A stretch of DNA of 64,000 nucleotides from Spirochaetia bacterium (GTDB lineage Bacteria > Spirochaetota > Spirochaetia > Treponematales > Breznakiellaceae), in assembly GCA_025997595.1 (NCBI GenBank), contig BNUU01000001.1, forward strand, positions 186,001-250,000, read 5' to 3'. Position 1 is the stretch's first letter. Each line of letters starts with the position of its first letter. Shown here one piece after another: positions 8,168-15,671 of this stretch. The notes under the pieces are model-generated. The model was not told the DNA's origin and did no database searches. It saw nothing but the letters and a program-made list of their open reading frames with translations. The position numbers were made by a program, and so were the translations under genes.

Positions 8168-8962
8168 TTAAACCCCTCCCACATTCCAGGACAGGATGAT
8201 TTTTTCCAAAAAACGCAGTAACGTGGCAAGCAGGTATCCCATAATACCGATGGATAAAATACCCACCAGGATCTGGGTGATATTGTTTATTTCCATACCA
8301 CTGACGATGATCCAGCCGACCCCTTCGGAGGAACGCACCATTTCCGCCGCAACCACGGTTGCCCAGCTTGTTCCCAGGGCTACCTGCATCCCCGAAAAGA
8401 TATACGGCGCCGTTGAAGGCAGAACAACCGTGGTAAAGAGCCTGGAGTTTTTTGCCCCGAGCATCCGGGCGGCCCCCACCAGGGTAGGGTCTACCGACGA
8501 AGCGCCGGCCATGGCGGTGTAGGTTACATTGGCAAAGGCGGAAAGAAAAATAAGAAAATACTTGGTCATTTCCCCAAGGCCAAACCAGAGGATTGCAAGG
8601 GAGATCCACGCGATGGGAGGTATGGGGCGGATAATTTCGTAAAACGGACGGAAGATTGCCTCAATAAGCCGTACCCGCCCCATCAGCAGCCCCAGGGATA
8701 TACCAACCACACAGGCGACGCTATAGGCAATCAATACCCGTGACAGACTGAACAGGGTATGCTGCATGATGTTGTATTTACCGATGGGAACCGTAAAAGA
8801 ACGGAAAAAGGCCGAAAGAATGGCCGCCGGGCCCGGCATAAGCCGTCCCAGGCTGCTGAACGAAACAGAGCACTGCCAAATTAAAAGAAAAATAGTTATG
8901 GAAAAAACCGCCGCGGTGATATTTTTTGTTTTTTCAAGCTCTGCGTTTCCCATTATTACCAC
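8168..8962 (-). CDS. ABC permease, SsuC/TauC-like (second permease)
   Basis: Inner-membrane permease of 264 residues with about six hydrophobic segments; the first spans residues 15-33. The ATPase-docking loop with 'GAARMLGAKNSRLF' lies near residue 160, as in SsuC and TauC. Its ATG overlaps the end of the preceding permease gene by seven bases, so the two are translationally coupled; an internal ATG four codons later (MGNAEL) is an equally possible start. The two permeases of the operon are related but clearly different, which suggests a heterodimeric channel. Confidence 0.9.
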   Translation of the reverse strand: MVIMGNAELEKTKNITAAVFSITIFLLIWQCSVSFSSLGRLMPGPAAILSAFFRSFTVPIGKYNIMQHTLFSLSRVLIAYSVACVVGISLGLLMGRVRLIEAIFRPFYEIIRPIPPIAWISLAILWFGLGEMTKYFLIFLSAFANVTYTAMAGASSVDPTLVGAARMLGAKNSRLFTTVVLPSTAPYIFSGMQVALGTSWATVVAAEMVRSSEGVGWIIVSGMEINNITQILVGILSIGIMGYLLATLLRFLEKIILSWNVGGV

Positions 8963-9738
8963 CGGCCTCCCTTTAACAGGACATGCTCAAGCCGGGTGAG
9001 AAGCCAGGTGAGAAAGGCGCCCACAACGCCAATGGCGATCATTCCGGAGATGATAATGTCAGGCCGGAGCAGGCCGCGGCTCTGCTGGATCATGAAACCC
9101 AATCCCCGGGAAGAGGCCAGCATCTCGGCGGCTACCAGGGCGCTCCAGGAACCCCCCAGGGCTACCCGCAGTCCGGTAAGGATCATGGGCAGGGAGGTGG
9201 GAATAGCCACCCGGAACAGCAGCTGCATATTTGACGCGCCGAAGGTACGGCCCACCCAAAGGTGGACCGCCTTTGTCTGGCGAATTCCCGAATAGGCGTT
9301 GATCAGGCTGGCGGTAAAGGCCCCCAGCACAATGATCATCATCCGGGAAAGAATACCGATACCAAAAAGAATGATCATCACCGGTATCCAGGCAAGGCCG
9401 GGTATCGGACGGATCAAATCGAAAAGAGGCCGGATAAAACGATCCGCCGTCTTATTCCAGGCCATGAAAATACCGGTCGGTATGCCAAGGCTTATGCCGA
9501 TGAGATATCCCCCCAGGGCGATCTGGAGAGAGGCCGCCAAGTGCTGCAATAAGGTGGCCCCGTCCGGTTTTGTCTGATACAGTTTTGCAATGAAGGTTTT
9601 TAAAACCGTCAGGGGGCTGGGCAGCAGCTTGGGCGGTACGGCCTTGAGAACCGCGGTAACCAGATACCAAACAGCAAGGATAAACAAGAAACTGGCTGCC
9701 GATACAAGTTTATACCGGACACTATCCTTTTTTTCCAA
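8956..9738 (-). CDS. ABC permease, SsuC/TauC-like (first permease)
   Basis: Inner-membrane permease of 260 residues from the same group as the next gene. The first membrane span is at residues 11-29 ('AASFLFILAVWYLVTAVL') and the EAA-type loop reads 'GRTFGASNMQLLFRVAIP' near residue 165. 'WSALVAAEML' near 210 is a conserved segment in sulfonate and nitrate permeases. It starts 12 bases after the binding-protein gene and overlaps the following permease gene. Confidence 0.9.
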   Translation of the reverse strand: MEKKDSVRYKLVSAASFLFILAVWYLVTAVLKAVPPKLLPSPLTVLKTFIAKLYQTKPDGATLLQHLAASLQIALGGYLIGISLGIPTGIFMAWNKTADRFIRPLFDLIRPIPGLAWIPVMIILFGIGILSRMMIIVLGAFTASLINAYSGIRQTKAVHLWVGRTFGASNMQLLFRVAIPTSLPMILTGLRVALGGSWSALVAAEMLASSRGLGFMIQQSRGLLRPDIIISGMIAIGVVGAFLTWLLTRLEHVLLKGGRW

Positions 9739-9750
9739 AATGATACCCGG

Positions 9751-10815
9751 TTACTTCGGTCTTTTTACGCTAATACCCAGCGCTTCTTCAAGAATCGAGG
9801 GGTCAAAACAGTTCCGGACATATTCGACCTGTTCCTTTTCCAGCCGTTCAATGGATACATTGTATTCCGCATAACCGATCATGGCGCTGCCGAACACATA
9901 ATCGCTACCCGTCATGATGGCCCGGTTGCAGTACTGGCGATCCAGTATTTCCTGGGTCAGGGCTTCATCGGTATATTCCCGTCCTTCCGAGCGGAACCAC
10001 GGCTGGGTAAAGGTGTGCCGCAGCTGATTGTCACCCAGAACTTCGATGGCACGTTCGACTGCCCGCACGAATTTGACCAGATCGGCCCGGCGGTTTTTTA
10101 TGGAAATATCCGGGGCAAACATCATATCGTAAAGGGCCGTGCCGGTAGCTTCCTCAAAGGTACAGATCTTTACCGCCCCTGCGGCTTCCAGCTGGATGGT
10201 ATAGGGCGGCATGGAGGCAATCACATCACCCTGCCCGGCAATAAAAGCCTGGGCTGCGGAAGAAGATTCCATGTGAACAAAATTGATATCCCTTTCGGTC
10301 AGAGCGAATTGCTGGATATAACGCAGAACATTAAACTGGGATGAGGTACCCAGGGTGCCAAAAAAGGTTTTGCCCCGGAGCAATTCGGCGCTGCCGTACA
10401 TTCCCTTAGCCTCGGAAGCCCTTCCCCGGGCGGACAGAAGGGGACTTCCTGAACGCGCCCACATACCCATGCCCCCCGACGCAGCTATATCGGCCAAAAG
10501 TTTATTTTCTCCGGTAGCCAAGGCAAAGATGGTTGCGGCCCCGCTCATGGCCACATCCAATTCACCCGCAACAACCGCTTCGTTGATTGCCGCTCCGTTG
10601 GGGAAAATGACGGGGGTCACCTTAAGCCCTTCGGCGTCAAAATAACCATGTTCCAGGGCATATTGTACCGGTACGCCCACCGCACTGGGCATCATCCCGA
10701 CCCGCAATGGCCGGGACGCCGAATTGCCGGATTTCGCGGAACTGCCTCCCGCAAATACACCGACCGTCAGAAAAAGGGCACACAAAAGAAACATGAGGGC
10801 CTTACAAGTCTTCAT
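9751..10815 (-). CDS. NMT1/SsuA-type substrate-binding protein
   Basis: Secreted binding protein of 354 residues that heads the operon. It has a signal peptide of about 22 residues ending 'VGVFAGG', without a lipobox Cys, like the sugar-binding protein at 872. The mature protein starts 'LRVGMMPSAVGVPVQYALEHGYF', given here only as the typical NMT1/SsuA opening where the ligand is coordinated, followed by 'GELDVAMSG' near residue 90. Family ligands are sulfonates, taurine, sulfate esters, nitrate or pyrimidine precursors; the sulfatase at the end of the operon favours a sulfate ester. The AAAGGAGT ribosome site and a promoter at 10855-10883 precede it. Confidence 0.9.
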   Translation of the reverse strand: MKTCKALMFLLCALFLTVGVFAGGSSAKSGNSASRPLRVGMMPSAVGVPVQYALEHGYFDAEGLKVTPVIFPNGAAINEAVVAGELDVAMSGAATIFALATGENKLLADIAASGGMGMWARSGSPLLSARGRASEAKGMYGSAELLRGKTFFGTLGTSSQFNVLRYIQQFALTERDINFVHMESSSAAQAFIAGQGDVIASMPPYTIQLEAAGAVKICTFEEATGTALYDMMFAPDISIKNRRADLVKFVRAVERAIEVLGDNQLRHTFTQPWFRSEGREYTDEALTQEILDRQYCNRAIMTGSDYVFGSAMIGYAEYNVSIERLEKEQVEYVRNCFDPSILEEALGISVKRPK

Positions 10816-10854
10816 TACTGCACTCCTTTGGTATACAAACCATGCAAGTAATTT

Positions 10855-10883
10855 AGTCTATATATTTTTTAAATTTATGTCAA
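10855..10883 (-). promoter_or_regulatory. promoter of the sulfate-ester operon
   Basis: On the minus strand TTGACA (10883-10878) is followed after exactly 17 bases by TAGACT (10860-10855). The spacer begins with TAAATTTA, the same 8-base palindrome found in the centre of the cysK operator, which may hint at shared sulfur control but could be chance in A/T-rich DNA. Confidence 0.65.
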
Positions 10884-10976
10884 GGTAATATTATCGTTTT
10901 AATAGGAATATCCCTGTTCTTTTCTTGCCTTTCCCGTTTTTTTTTGCGATATTTGAACCAGTATTTGGGGAGGAAT

Positions 10977-13439
10977 ATGTCAGATCAAAGTTTAGTGCCC
11001 ATAGACCAGAATTTGCCGAACAAACTGCCCCTGGTGGCCCTCATGGGGCGGCCCATTTTCCCGGGGATTTTTACCCCCATCATGATCGGGAACCCCGCGG
11101 ACGTGAAGGTGGTGGACGACGCGGTGGCCGGGGATGCCCTGATTGGGCTGGTGATGCTTTCCAACGAGACCGATACCCCGGCCATCACGGACCTCCACAA
11201 GGTGGGGACCGCCGCCAAGATCGTCAAGAAGATCAACCTTCCCGACGGGGGGGTGAACATCTTCATTTCCACATTGAGGCGGTTCAGGATAAAGAAGACT
11301 CTCAACCCCTCGAACCCCATAGTGGCTGCGGTGGATTATATGGACGACGAGGAGGACGATACCAGCGAGGTAAAGGCCCTGACCCGGGCTCTTATCAGCG
11401 AAATGAAGCAAATCTCCGAAAATAACCCCCTCTTTTCCGAAGAAATGCGGCTCAACATGATAAATATTGACCATCCCGGCAAAATCGCCGATTTTATCGC
11501 CAGTATTCTCAATATTGACAAGGCTGAACAGCAGAAAATCCTGGAAATTCTCAATGTCCGCAAGCGGATGGAGCAGGTTCTGGTGTTTATCAAGAAAGAA
11601 CAGGAACTTTTGCGGATTCAGCACCGGATTCAGAAGGAAATTAACGAAAAAATCGAAAAATCCCAGCGGGATTACTTCTTAAAAGAGGAACTTAAGGCGA
11701 TCAAAACCGAACTGGGGATGACCACCGACGCAAAAAGCTCCGAATATCAGCGTTTTAAGGAAAAACTGGATACTTTTAAGTTTGAGGGGGAAATCAAGGA
11801 GGCCGTGGACCAGGAGCTTGAGAAGTTCAATTTGATGGACCCCAACTCCGCAGAATTCATCGTTACCCGGAACTACCTGGACGTGATCGCCGGCCTCCCT
11901 TGGAACGAGCCCGCCCCGGAACACTTCGACCTTAAAACCGCCCAGGCCATTCTCGAAGAGGACCACTACGGCCTCAAGGACGTAAAGACCCGGATCGTGG
12001 AGTACCTGGCGGTGCGGAAGCTGCGGAAGGACACGAAAGGCTCCATTATATGCCTCGTGGGCCCCCCCGGCGTGGGGAAAACCTCCGTGGGCCGGTCCAT
12101 TGCCCGCTCCCTGGGGAAGCAGTTTTTCCGCTTTTCCGTGGGGGGGATGCGGGACGAGGCGGAGATCAAGGGCCACCGGCGGACCTATATCGGCGCCCTG
12201 CCGGGGAAGATCATCCAGGGCCTTAAGATCGTCAAGGCCAAGGACCCGGTATTCATGATCGACGAGATCGACAAGATGGGGGCCAGCTATCAGGGGGATC
12301 CGGCGAGCGCCCTTTTGGAAGTGCTGGACCCGGAGCAGAACAGCAGCTTCCGGGACCACTATTTGGACCTGCCCTTCGACATTTCCCACATTTTTTTCAT
12401 CGTCACCGCTAACACCCTGGACACCATCCCGCCGCCCCTGCAGGACCGGATGGAGATTATCCAGCTTCCCGGTTACATCGACACGGAAAAACTGGAGATC
12501 GCCAAGCGCTACCTGGTGCCCAAGAGCCTTGAAAAAAACGGCCTCAAGAAGCATCAGGTGAAGTACACCGCCGATTCCCTGCTCCACATCGCCAATGCCT
12601 ACGCCCGTGAGGCGGGGGTGCGGAATTTCGAGAAGAATCTGGACAAGATCCACCGGAAACTGGCAAAGCAGATCATCGATGCGGAAGAGAAGATCGATGT
12701 AAAAGGTGAGAAAATCGACAAAAAGAAGCCGCAGACGGAACTTGCCGCCGATCCCGGAACTTCCTCGCGTAAGCGAGTTCCTGGTTCCCCTCCGGAAAAG
12801 CCCGCCCTGCCTCACTTTGCCATCGACAAAAAGCTGATAGAAAAGCACCTGGGCAAGCCCATCTTCCCCGAAGGGGAGGTGAAAAGGGCGGACCGGCCCG
12901 GCATGTCCGTGGGGCTGGCCTGGACCAGCATGGGGGGCGACACCCTGGTGATCGAGGCCATTTCGGTGCCCGGCAAGGAGGGGCTCACCCTGACGGGCAT
13001 GATGGGGGACACCATGAAGGAAAGCGCCGCCATCGCCATGACCGTGGCCCGGAAGCTTGCGGTGGAGCGCTACGGCCTTGCCTCCGACTGGTTCGACAAG
13101 AACCACATCCACCTCCACATCCCCGAAGGGGCCACCCCCAAGGACGGCCCTTCCGCAGGGATCACCATGGCCACCGCCTTCCTCTCCCTGATGCGGGACA
13201 AAACCATCGCCGACCGGCTGGTGATGACCGGGGAGCTCAGCCTCACCGGCCAGGTGCTGCCCATCGGCGGCCTTAAAGAGAAAACCATTGCCGCCCGGCG
13301 TAACAAGGCCCGGCACATCATCATCCCCAAACAGAACCTCCGGGACCTGGACGACATACCCGACCACGTAAAGAAGGGCATCGAATTCCACCCGGTGGAG
13401 CGGTTCGAGGAAGTGCTGAGTTTGGCGCTGCCATATTAG
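10977..13439 (+). CDS. lon: ATP-dependent protease Lon
   Basis: Cytosolic protease of 820 residues that degrades misfolded and regulatory proteins. Start at 10977 follows GGGGAGGA; the frame extends 11 codons upstream without support. Order: LAN substrate-binding domain (about 15-215), coiled-coil region, AAA+ domain with Walker A 'GPPGVGKTS' at about 362-370 and Walker B 'VFMIDEIDKMG', then the S16 protease domain with Ser726 in 'PKDGPSAG' and Lys769 in 'GGLKEK', the Ser-Lys dyad. The linker between ATPase and protease (about residues 575-620) is longer than in E. coli Lon and carries a palindromic insertion (separate entry). The gene stands alone, diverging from the sulfate-ester operon; I saw no CIRCE-type operator. 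Confidence 0.97.
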   Translation: MSDQSLVPIDQNLPNKLPLVALMGRPIFPGIFTPIMIGNPADVKVVDDAVAGDALIGLVMLSNETDTPAITDLHKVGTAAKIVKKINLPDGGVNIFISTLRRFRIKKTLNPSNPIVAAVDYMDDEEDDTSEVKALTRALISEMKQISENNPLFSEEMRLNMINIDHPGKIADFIASILNIDKAEQQKILEILNVRKRMEQVLVFIKKEQELLRIQHRIQKEINEKIEKSQRDYFLKEELKAIKTELGMTTDAKSSEYQRFKEKLDTFKFEGEIKEAVDQELEKFNLMDPNSAEFIVTRNYLDVIAGLPWNEPAPEHFDLKTAQAILEEDHYGLKDVKTRIVEYLAVRKLRKDTKGSIICLVGPPGVGKTSVGRSIARSLGKQFFRFSVGGMRDEAEIKGHRRTYIGALPGKIIQGLKIVKAKDPVFMIDEIDKMGASYQGDPASALLEVLDPEQNSSFRDHYLDLPFDISHIFFIVTANTLDTIPPPLQDRMEIIQLPGYIDTEKLEIAKRYLVPKSLEKNGLKKHQVKYTADSLLHIANAYAREAGVRNFEKNLDKIHRKLAKQIIDAEEKIDVKGEKIDKKKPQTELAADPGTSSRKRVPGSPPEKPALPHFAIDKKLIEKHLGKPIFPEGEVKRADRPGMSVGLAWTSMGGDTLVIEAISVPGKEGLTLTGMMGDTMKESAAIAMTVARKLAVERYGLASDWFDKNHIHLHIPEGATPKDGPSAGITMATAFLSLMRDKTIADRLVMTGELSLTGQVLPIGGLKEKTIAARRNKARHIIIPKQNLRDLDDIPDHVKKGIEFHPVERFEEVLSLALPY
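12756..12788. repeat. palindromic insertion inside the Lon linker
   Basis: GGAAC (12756-12760) pairs with GTTCC (12784-12788) and CTCGC (12764-12768) with GCGAG (12773-12777) around a GTAA loop. It sits in frame in the charged, low-complexity linker between the ATPase and protease domains, encoding a short Thr/Ser/Arg/Pro stretch. It may be an inserted repeat element that the linker tolerates. Confidence 0.5.
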
Positions 13440-13440
13440 C

Positions 13441-13595
13441 GGCCGCCGCAGACACGGCAGCGGGAGGGCGTCCCCCACCCGAATGAAGCTGGGGGAATCC
13501 GCTTACGAGCCTGCGCTTCGCTTGTCTCTCCAGCGGGGACGCCCAGGAATTCATTCGGGCGTGTGCCGCCCTCCCGCTGCCTGCCTGTGGCGGCT
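13441..13595. repeat. long imperfect palindrome after lon
   Basis: Two arms of about 49 bases face each other. GGCAGCGGGAGGGCG and CCCGAATGAA in the left arm (13441-13489) recur exactly as inverted copies in the right arm (about 13549-13595), with a 55-60 base centre. The element starts two bases after the lon stop codon. No protein is convincing in it. It could act as a terminator or be a miniature mobile element; similar elements lie at 39939-40093, 40168-40376 and 55035-55147, though their sequences differ. The rest of the 13440-13669 gap shows nothing else. Confidence 0.7.
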
Positions 13596-13669
13596 ATGCT
13601 GTGGGTAAGGCTGATTGGTTCTCCATAGTCGGTCTGTTCATTATTTACTCCCTTGGGTAAAATCCTTCT

Positions 13670-14584
13670 ATGATACGCTGTTACGCCGCCGCTCTGCTGG
13701 TTTTGTTTTTATCCGCGTCCTGTACCAAAGTCCCTGCCCCTGCCGCAGAGGGATCCGCCCCTGCGGTATATTCCGCGAACCCTGTTGCCATACTCAGGGC
13801 CGGGGAAAGTCCCCTGTGGTTTGAGTTGGGGGAGGGGGGCCCCCGTCAGATAAGCGGCCCCGAAGAGGCGGCCCTTTCACCCTGGACCCCCTGGCCCCTG
13901 GCCCGGCATATCCGGGACATGCTTACACGGGGAGGTGAGCTTATCGCCGGGGTGAACCGGGATGGCCTGCTCCTCCTTCGGCCCTGGGATGGCGAGGGGG
14001 TGGGGGGGCTTGCGCTGTACCGTATTGCGGGTACCCCGTTTTGGGAATCCTACACACTGGGGAGTCTCTTTTTTTATGGTGAAACCCCGGCGGCGCTCCT
14101 GTACCGGGATGATCATTTTGCGGACCCCGCGGCCCCGGCCCCGGCTCCCCCGGTTTGGACCCTGAAGGACGGCCTTTCCGGTTTCGAGGGACTTGAGCTT
14201 CCCTGTCTGGGGAACATCCCCTTTGCGGAAGGCTGGGAGGCGGATGCCCTGCGGCTCGGCAGCGACGGCCTTTGGTATTACCGGGGAATTCACCGGCAGT
14301 CCGGCGGACAGGATATCCGGTATTACCGCACTGCGGATCTTGGGCAGGCCGGAGAGGAGATTTACGTGGATGCCTACCGTGCCGGCGCCCGGACGGAAAA
14401 GGAGGCCGCCGACGGGGAGGCATGGATACAAAGTTTCCCCCTCCCCCTCCTGCCCGAGAATTTTGTGTATACCGGCCTTAGTCTGGTGGGGGACGCGGTT
14501 TTTGCCGCCTGGGAGGAACAGCGGGACTGGAACATCGGCGCGGCGGGTTTTATGGTGATTGACATGAATGGGCTTAGCCGGTAA
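13670..14584 (+). CDS. hypothetical lipoprotein
   Basis: Protein of 304 residues with a spirochaete-type lipoprotein signal: hydrophobic residues 5-15 and the lipobox 'LSASC' with Cys18. The mature part is rich in Gly, Pro, Ala and aromatic residues and contains phrases such as 'DGLWYYRGI' that recall the WG/beta-propeller or TreP-type repeats, but I do not recognise a family. The promoter of the histidine operon lies within its last codons, so expression of the two is probably separate while transcription through this gene could also enter the his leader. No function is proposed. Confidence 0.8.
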   Translation: MIRCYAAALLVLFLSASCTKVPAPAAEGSAPAVYSANPVAILRAGESPLWFELGEGGPRQISGPEEAALSPWTPWPLARHIRDMLTRGGELIAGVNRDGLLLLRPWDGEGVGGLALYRIAGTPFWESYTLGSLFFYGETPAALLYRDDHFADPAAPAPAPPVWTLKDGLSGFEGLELPCLGNIPFAEGWEADALRLGSDGLWYYRGIHRQSGGQDIRYYRTADLGQAGEEIYVDAYRAGARTEKEAADGEAWIQSFPLPLLPENFVYTGLSLVGDAVFAAWEEQRDWNIGAAGFMVIDMNGLSR

Positions 14585-14587
14585 AAT
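14559..14587 (+). promoter_or_regulatory. histidine operon promoter
   Basis: TTGACA (14559-14564) and TAAAAT (14582-14587) are separated by exactly 17 bases. The expected start site, seven bases after the -10 box, is the A of the ATG of the leader peptide at 14594. The promoter overlaps the 3' end of the upstream lipoprotein gene. Confidence 0.8.
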
Positions 14588-14593
14588 AGTCTC

Positions 14594-14677
14594 ATGACAT
14601 TGACTTTTGCCCCCGGCGGTATACAGCACCATCATCATCACGCTTTTTTGCAAACCCCGGGGTCCTGTGCGCGGTAG
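14594..14677 (+). CDS. hisL: his operon leader peptide with five consecutive histidines
   Basis: A 27-codon frame starting at ATG 14594 and ending at TAG 14675-14677. Residues 12-16 are five histidines in a row (codons CAC CAT CAT CAT CAC, 14627-14641). There is no Shine-Dalgarno sequence, and the ATG coincides with the predicted transcription start, so it would be read as a leaderless mRNA. A hairpin over its stop codon, a candidate antiterminator and a strong terminator follow, and hisG comes next. This is the layout of the enteric hisL attenuator: when charged tRNA-His is scarce the ribosome stalls on the His run and the terminator does not form. Confidence 0.88.
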   Translation: MTLTFAPGGIQHHHHHAFLQTPGSCAR

Positions 14678-14682
14678 GCGCA
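14668..14682 (+). promoter_or_regulatory. pause hairpin over the hisL stop codon
   Basis: TGCGC (14668-14672) and GCGCA (14678-14682) flank the loop GGTAG that contains the hisL stop codon. In classical attenuators a hairpin at this place pauses polymerase so that translation of the leader stays in step. GGGGTCC at 14659-14665 can pair with GGATCCCC at 14703-14710, one arm of the terminator, and is the best candidate antiterminator strand. Confidence 0.55.
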
Positions 14683-14698
14683 TAGAGCGGTAATTGAG

Positions 14699-14744
14699 CC
14701 GTGGATCCCCGGAAACATTCCGGCGGGATTCACGGTTTTTTTTT
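14699..14744 (+). terminator. his operon attenuator terminator
   Basis: CCGTGGATCCC and CCGGAA on the 5' side pair with TTCCGG and GGGATTCACGG on the 3' side (14699-14735), with an ACA loop, one bulge and one mismatch, and nine T residues follow at 14736-14744. It lies between hisL and hisG, only 12 bases before the hisG start, so it can only make sense as a conditional terminator. Confidence 0.85.
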
Positions 14745-14756
14745 GGAGTAGTGAAA

Positions 14757-15611
14757 TTGGACAAACTGCACATATTGATCCCGAAAGGGCGGATTTTTGA
14801 CAACGTATCCCGGCTTTTTTCCGAGGCGGGGTTTCCCATCTACCTGGCGGATCGGACTTACCGGCCGGTACTTGGCGCGGCCTGGCTTGACGCAAAGATC
14901 ATGAAGCCCCAGAACGTGGGGGAACTGCTGGAAATCGGCAGCCACGACGCGGGTTTTACCGGGATCGACTGGATCAAAGAAAGCGGCGCCGAGGTGGAAG
15001 AGATTCTTGACCTGGGTTTCGATAAGGTCCGCATCGTGGCGGCGGTTCCCCAGGAAGTGGACGATGAGCGGCTGCGCGCAAAGAAGCTCGTGGCCGCCAC
15101 CGAGTATGTCAACATCGCCGAAGGCTGGCTCAAAAAACAGGGCTACCGATACCGCATTCTCCGTACTTATGGGGCCACCGAGGTCTTCCCCCCGGACGAT
15201 GCGGACATGATCATCGACAATACCTCATCGGGGCAGACCCTGCGGGACAACGGTCTGCGGATCATCGACACGATTCTGGAATCCTCGACCCGGTTCGTGG
15301 CGGGCAAGGCGGCAATGGCGGACAGGGAAAAACGGAGCCGCATTGAAGAACTTGCCATGCTTTTCAGGGCGGTCCTTGATGGCCGGGACCGGGTGATGCT
15401 GGAGATGAACGTGCCAAAGGCGCGGTTCCCCGAAGTCATCGCGGGGCTTCCCGCCATGCGGAGCCCCACGGTCGCCCCCCTTCACGGGGACGAGGGTTAT
15501 GCGGTAAAGATCGCCGTGAAAAAACACGAAGTGCCGGACATCATCCCCCGGCTCAAAAAACTGGGCGCGGTGGATATCGTGGAATACGATTTGCGGAAAG
15601 TTGTACCGTAA
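14757..15611 (+). CDS. hisG: ATP phosphoribosyltransferase, long form
   Basis: First enzyme of histidine biosynthesis, joining ATP and PRPP. From the TTG at 14757 it has 284 residues, the size of the long, HisZ-independent form: catalytic part about 1-210 with 'PKGRI', 'GFTGIDW' and the PRPP loop 'IIDNTSSGQTLRDN', and a C-terminal ACT-like regulatory domain (about 215-284) that binds histidine for feedback inhibition. TTG is preferred because GGAG stands eight bases before it; the in-frame GTG at 14751 is too close to that site and the upstream frame runs through the attenuator. It is the first structural gene of the his operon. Confidence 0.95.
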   Translation: MDKLHILIPKGRIFDNVSRLFSEAGFPIYLADRTYRPVLGAAWLDAKIMKPQNVGELLEIGSHDAGFTGIDWIKESGAEVEEILDLGFDKVRIVAAVPQEVDDERLRAKKLVAATEYVNIAEGWLKKQGYRYRILRTYGATEVFPPDDADMIIDNTSSGQTLRDNGLRIIDTILESSTRFVAGKAAMADREKRSRIEELAMLFRAVLDGRDRVMLEMNVPKARFPEVIAGLPAMRSPTVAPLHGDEGYAVKIAVKKHEVPDIIPRLKKLGAVDIVEYDLRKVVP

Positions 15612-15637
15612 ACACCTGCGGCGTATGGGCAGGGAAT

Positions 15638-15655
15638 AGACTTGTTCGACAACTC
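15638..15655. repeat. short dispersed repeat between hisG and the EIIC-like gene
   Basis: AGACTTGTTCGACAACTC at 15638-15655 is identical over 18 bases to 62558-62575, where it forms one arm of a hairpin. Here only the single arm is present, just before the ribosome site of the next gene. Confidence 0.65.
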
Positions 15656-15671
15656 TAATAAAGGAGGGTTT

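Noticed and set aside
8163..8609. Extension of the first ATPase frame to 397 residues
   Set aside because: The extra part lies in the permease gene in another frame and is not ATPase-like; MEKV at 8162 fits the family.
11679..13478. 599-residue open frame on the minus strand opposite lon
   Set aside because: It is the complement of a strongly conserved gene, has no ribosome site and no recognisable domain; GC-rich codons keep the reverse frame open.
13877..14839. 320-residue minus-strand frame across the lipoprotein and his leader
   Set aside because: It opposes the lipoprotein, hisL, the terminator and hisG, and has Pro/Arg-rich composition without any motif.
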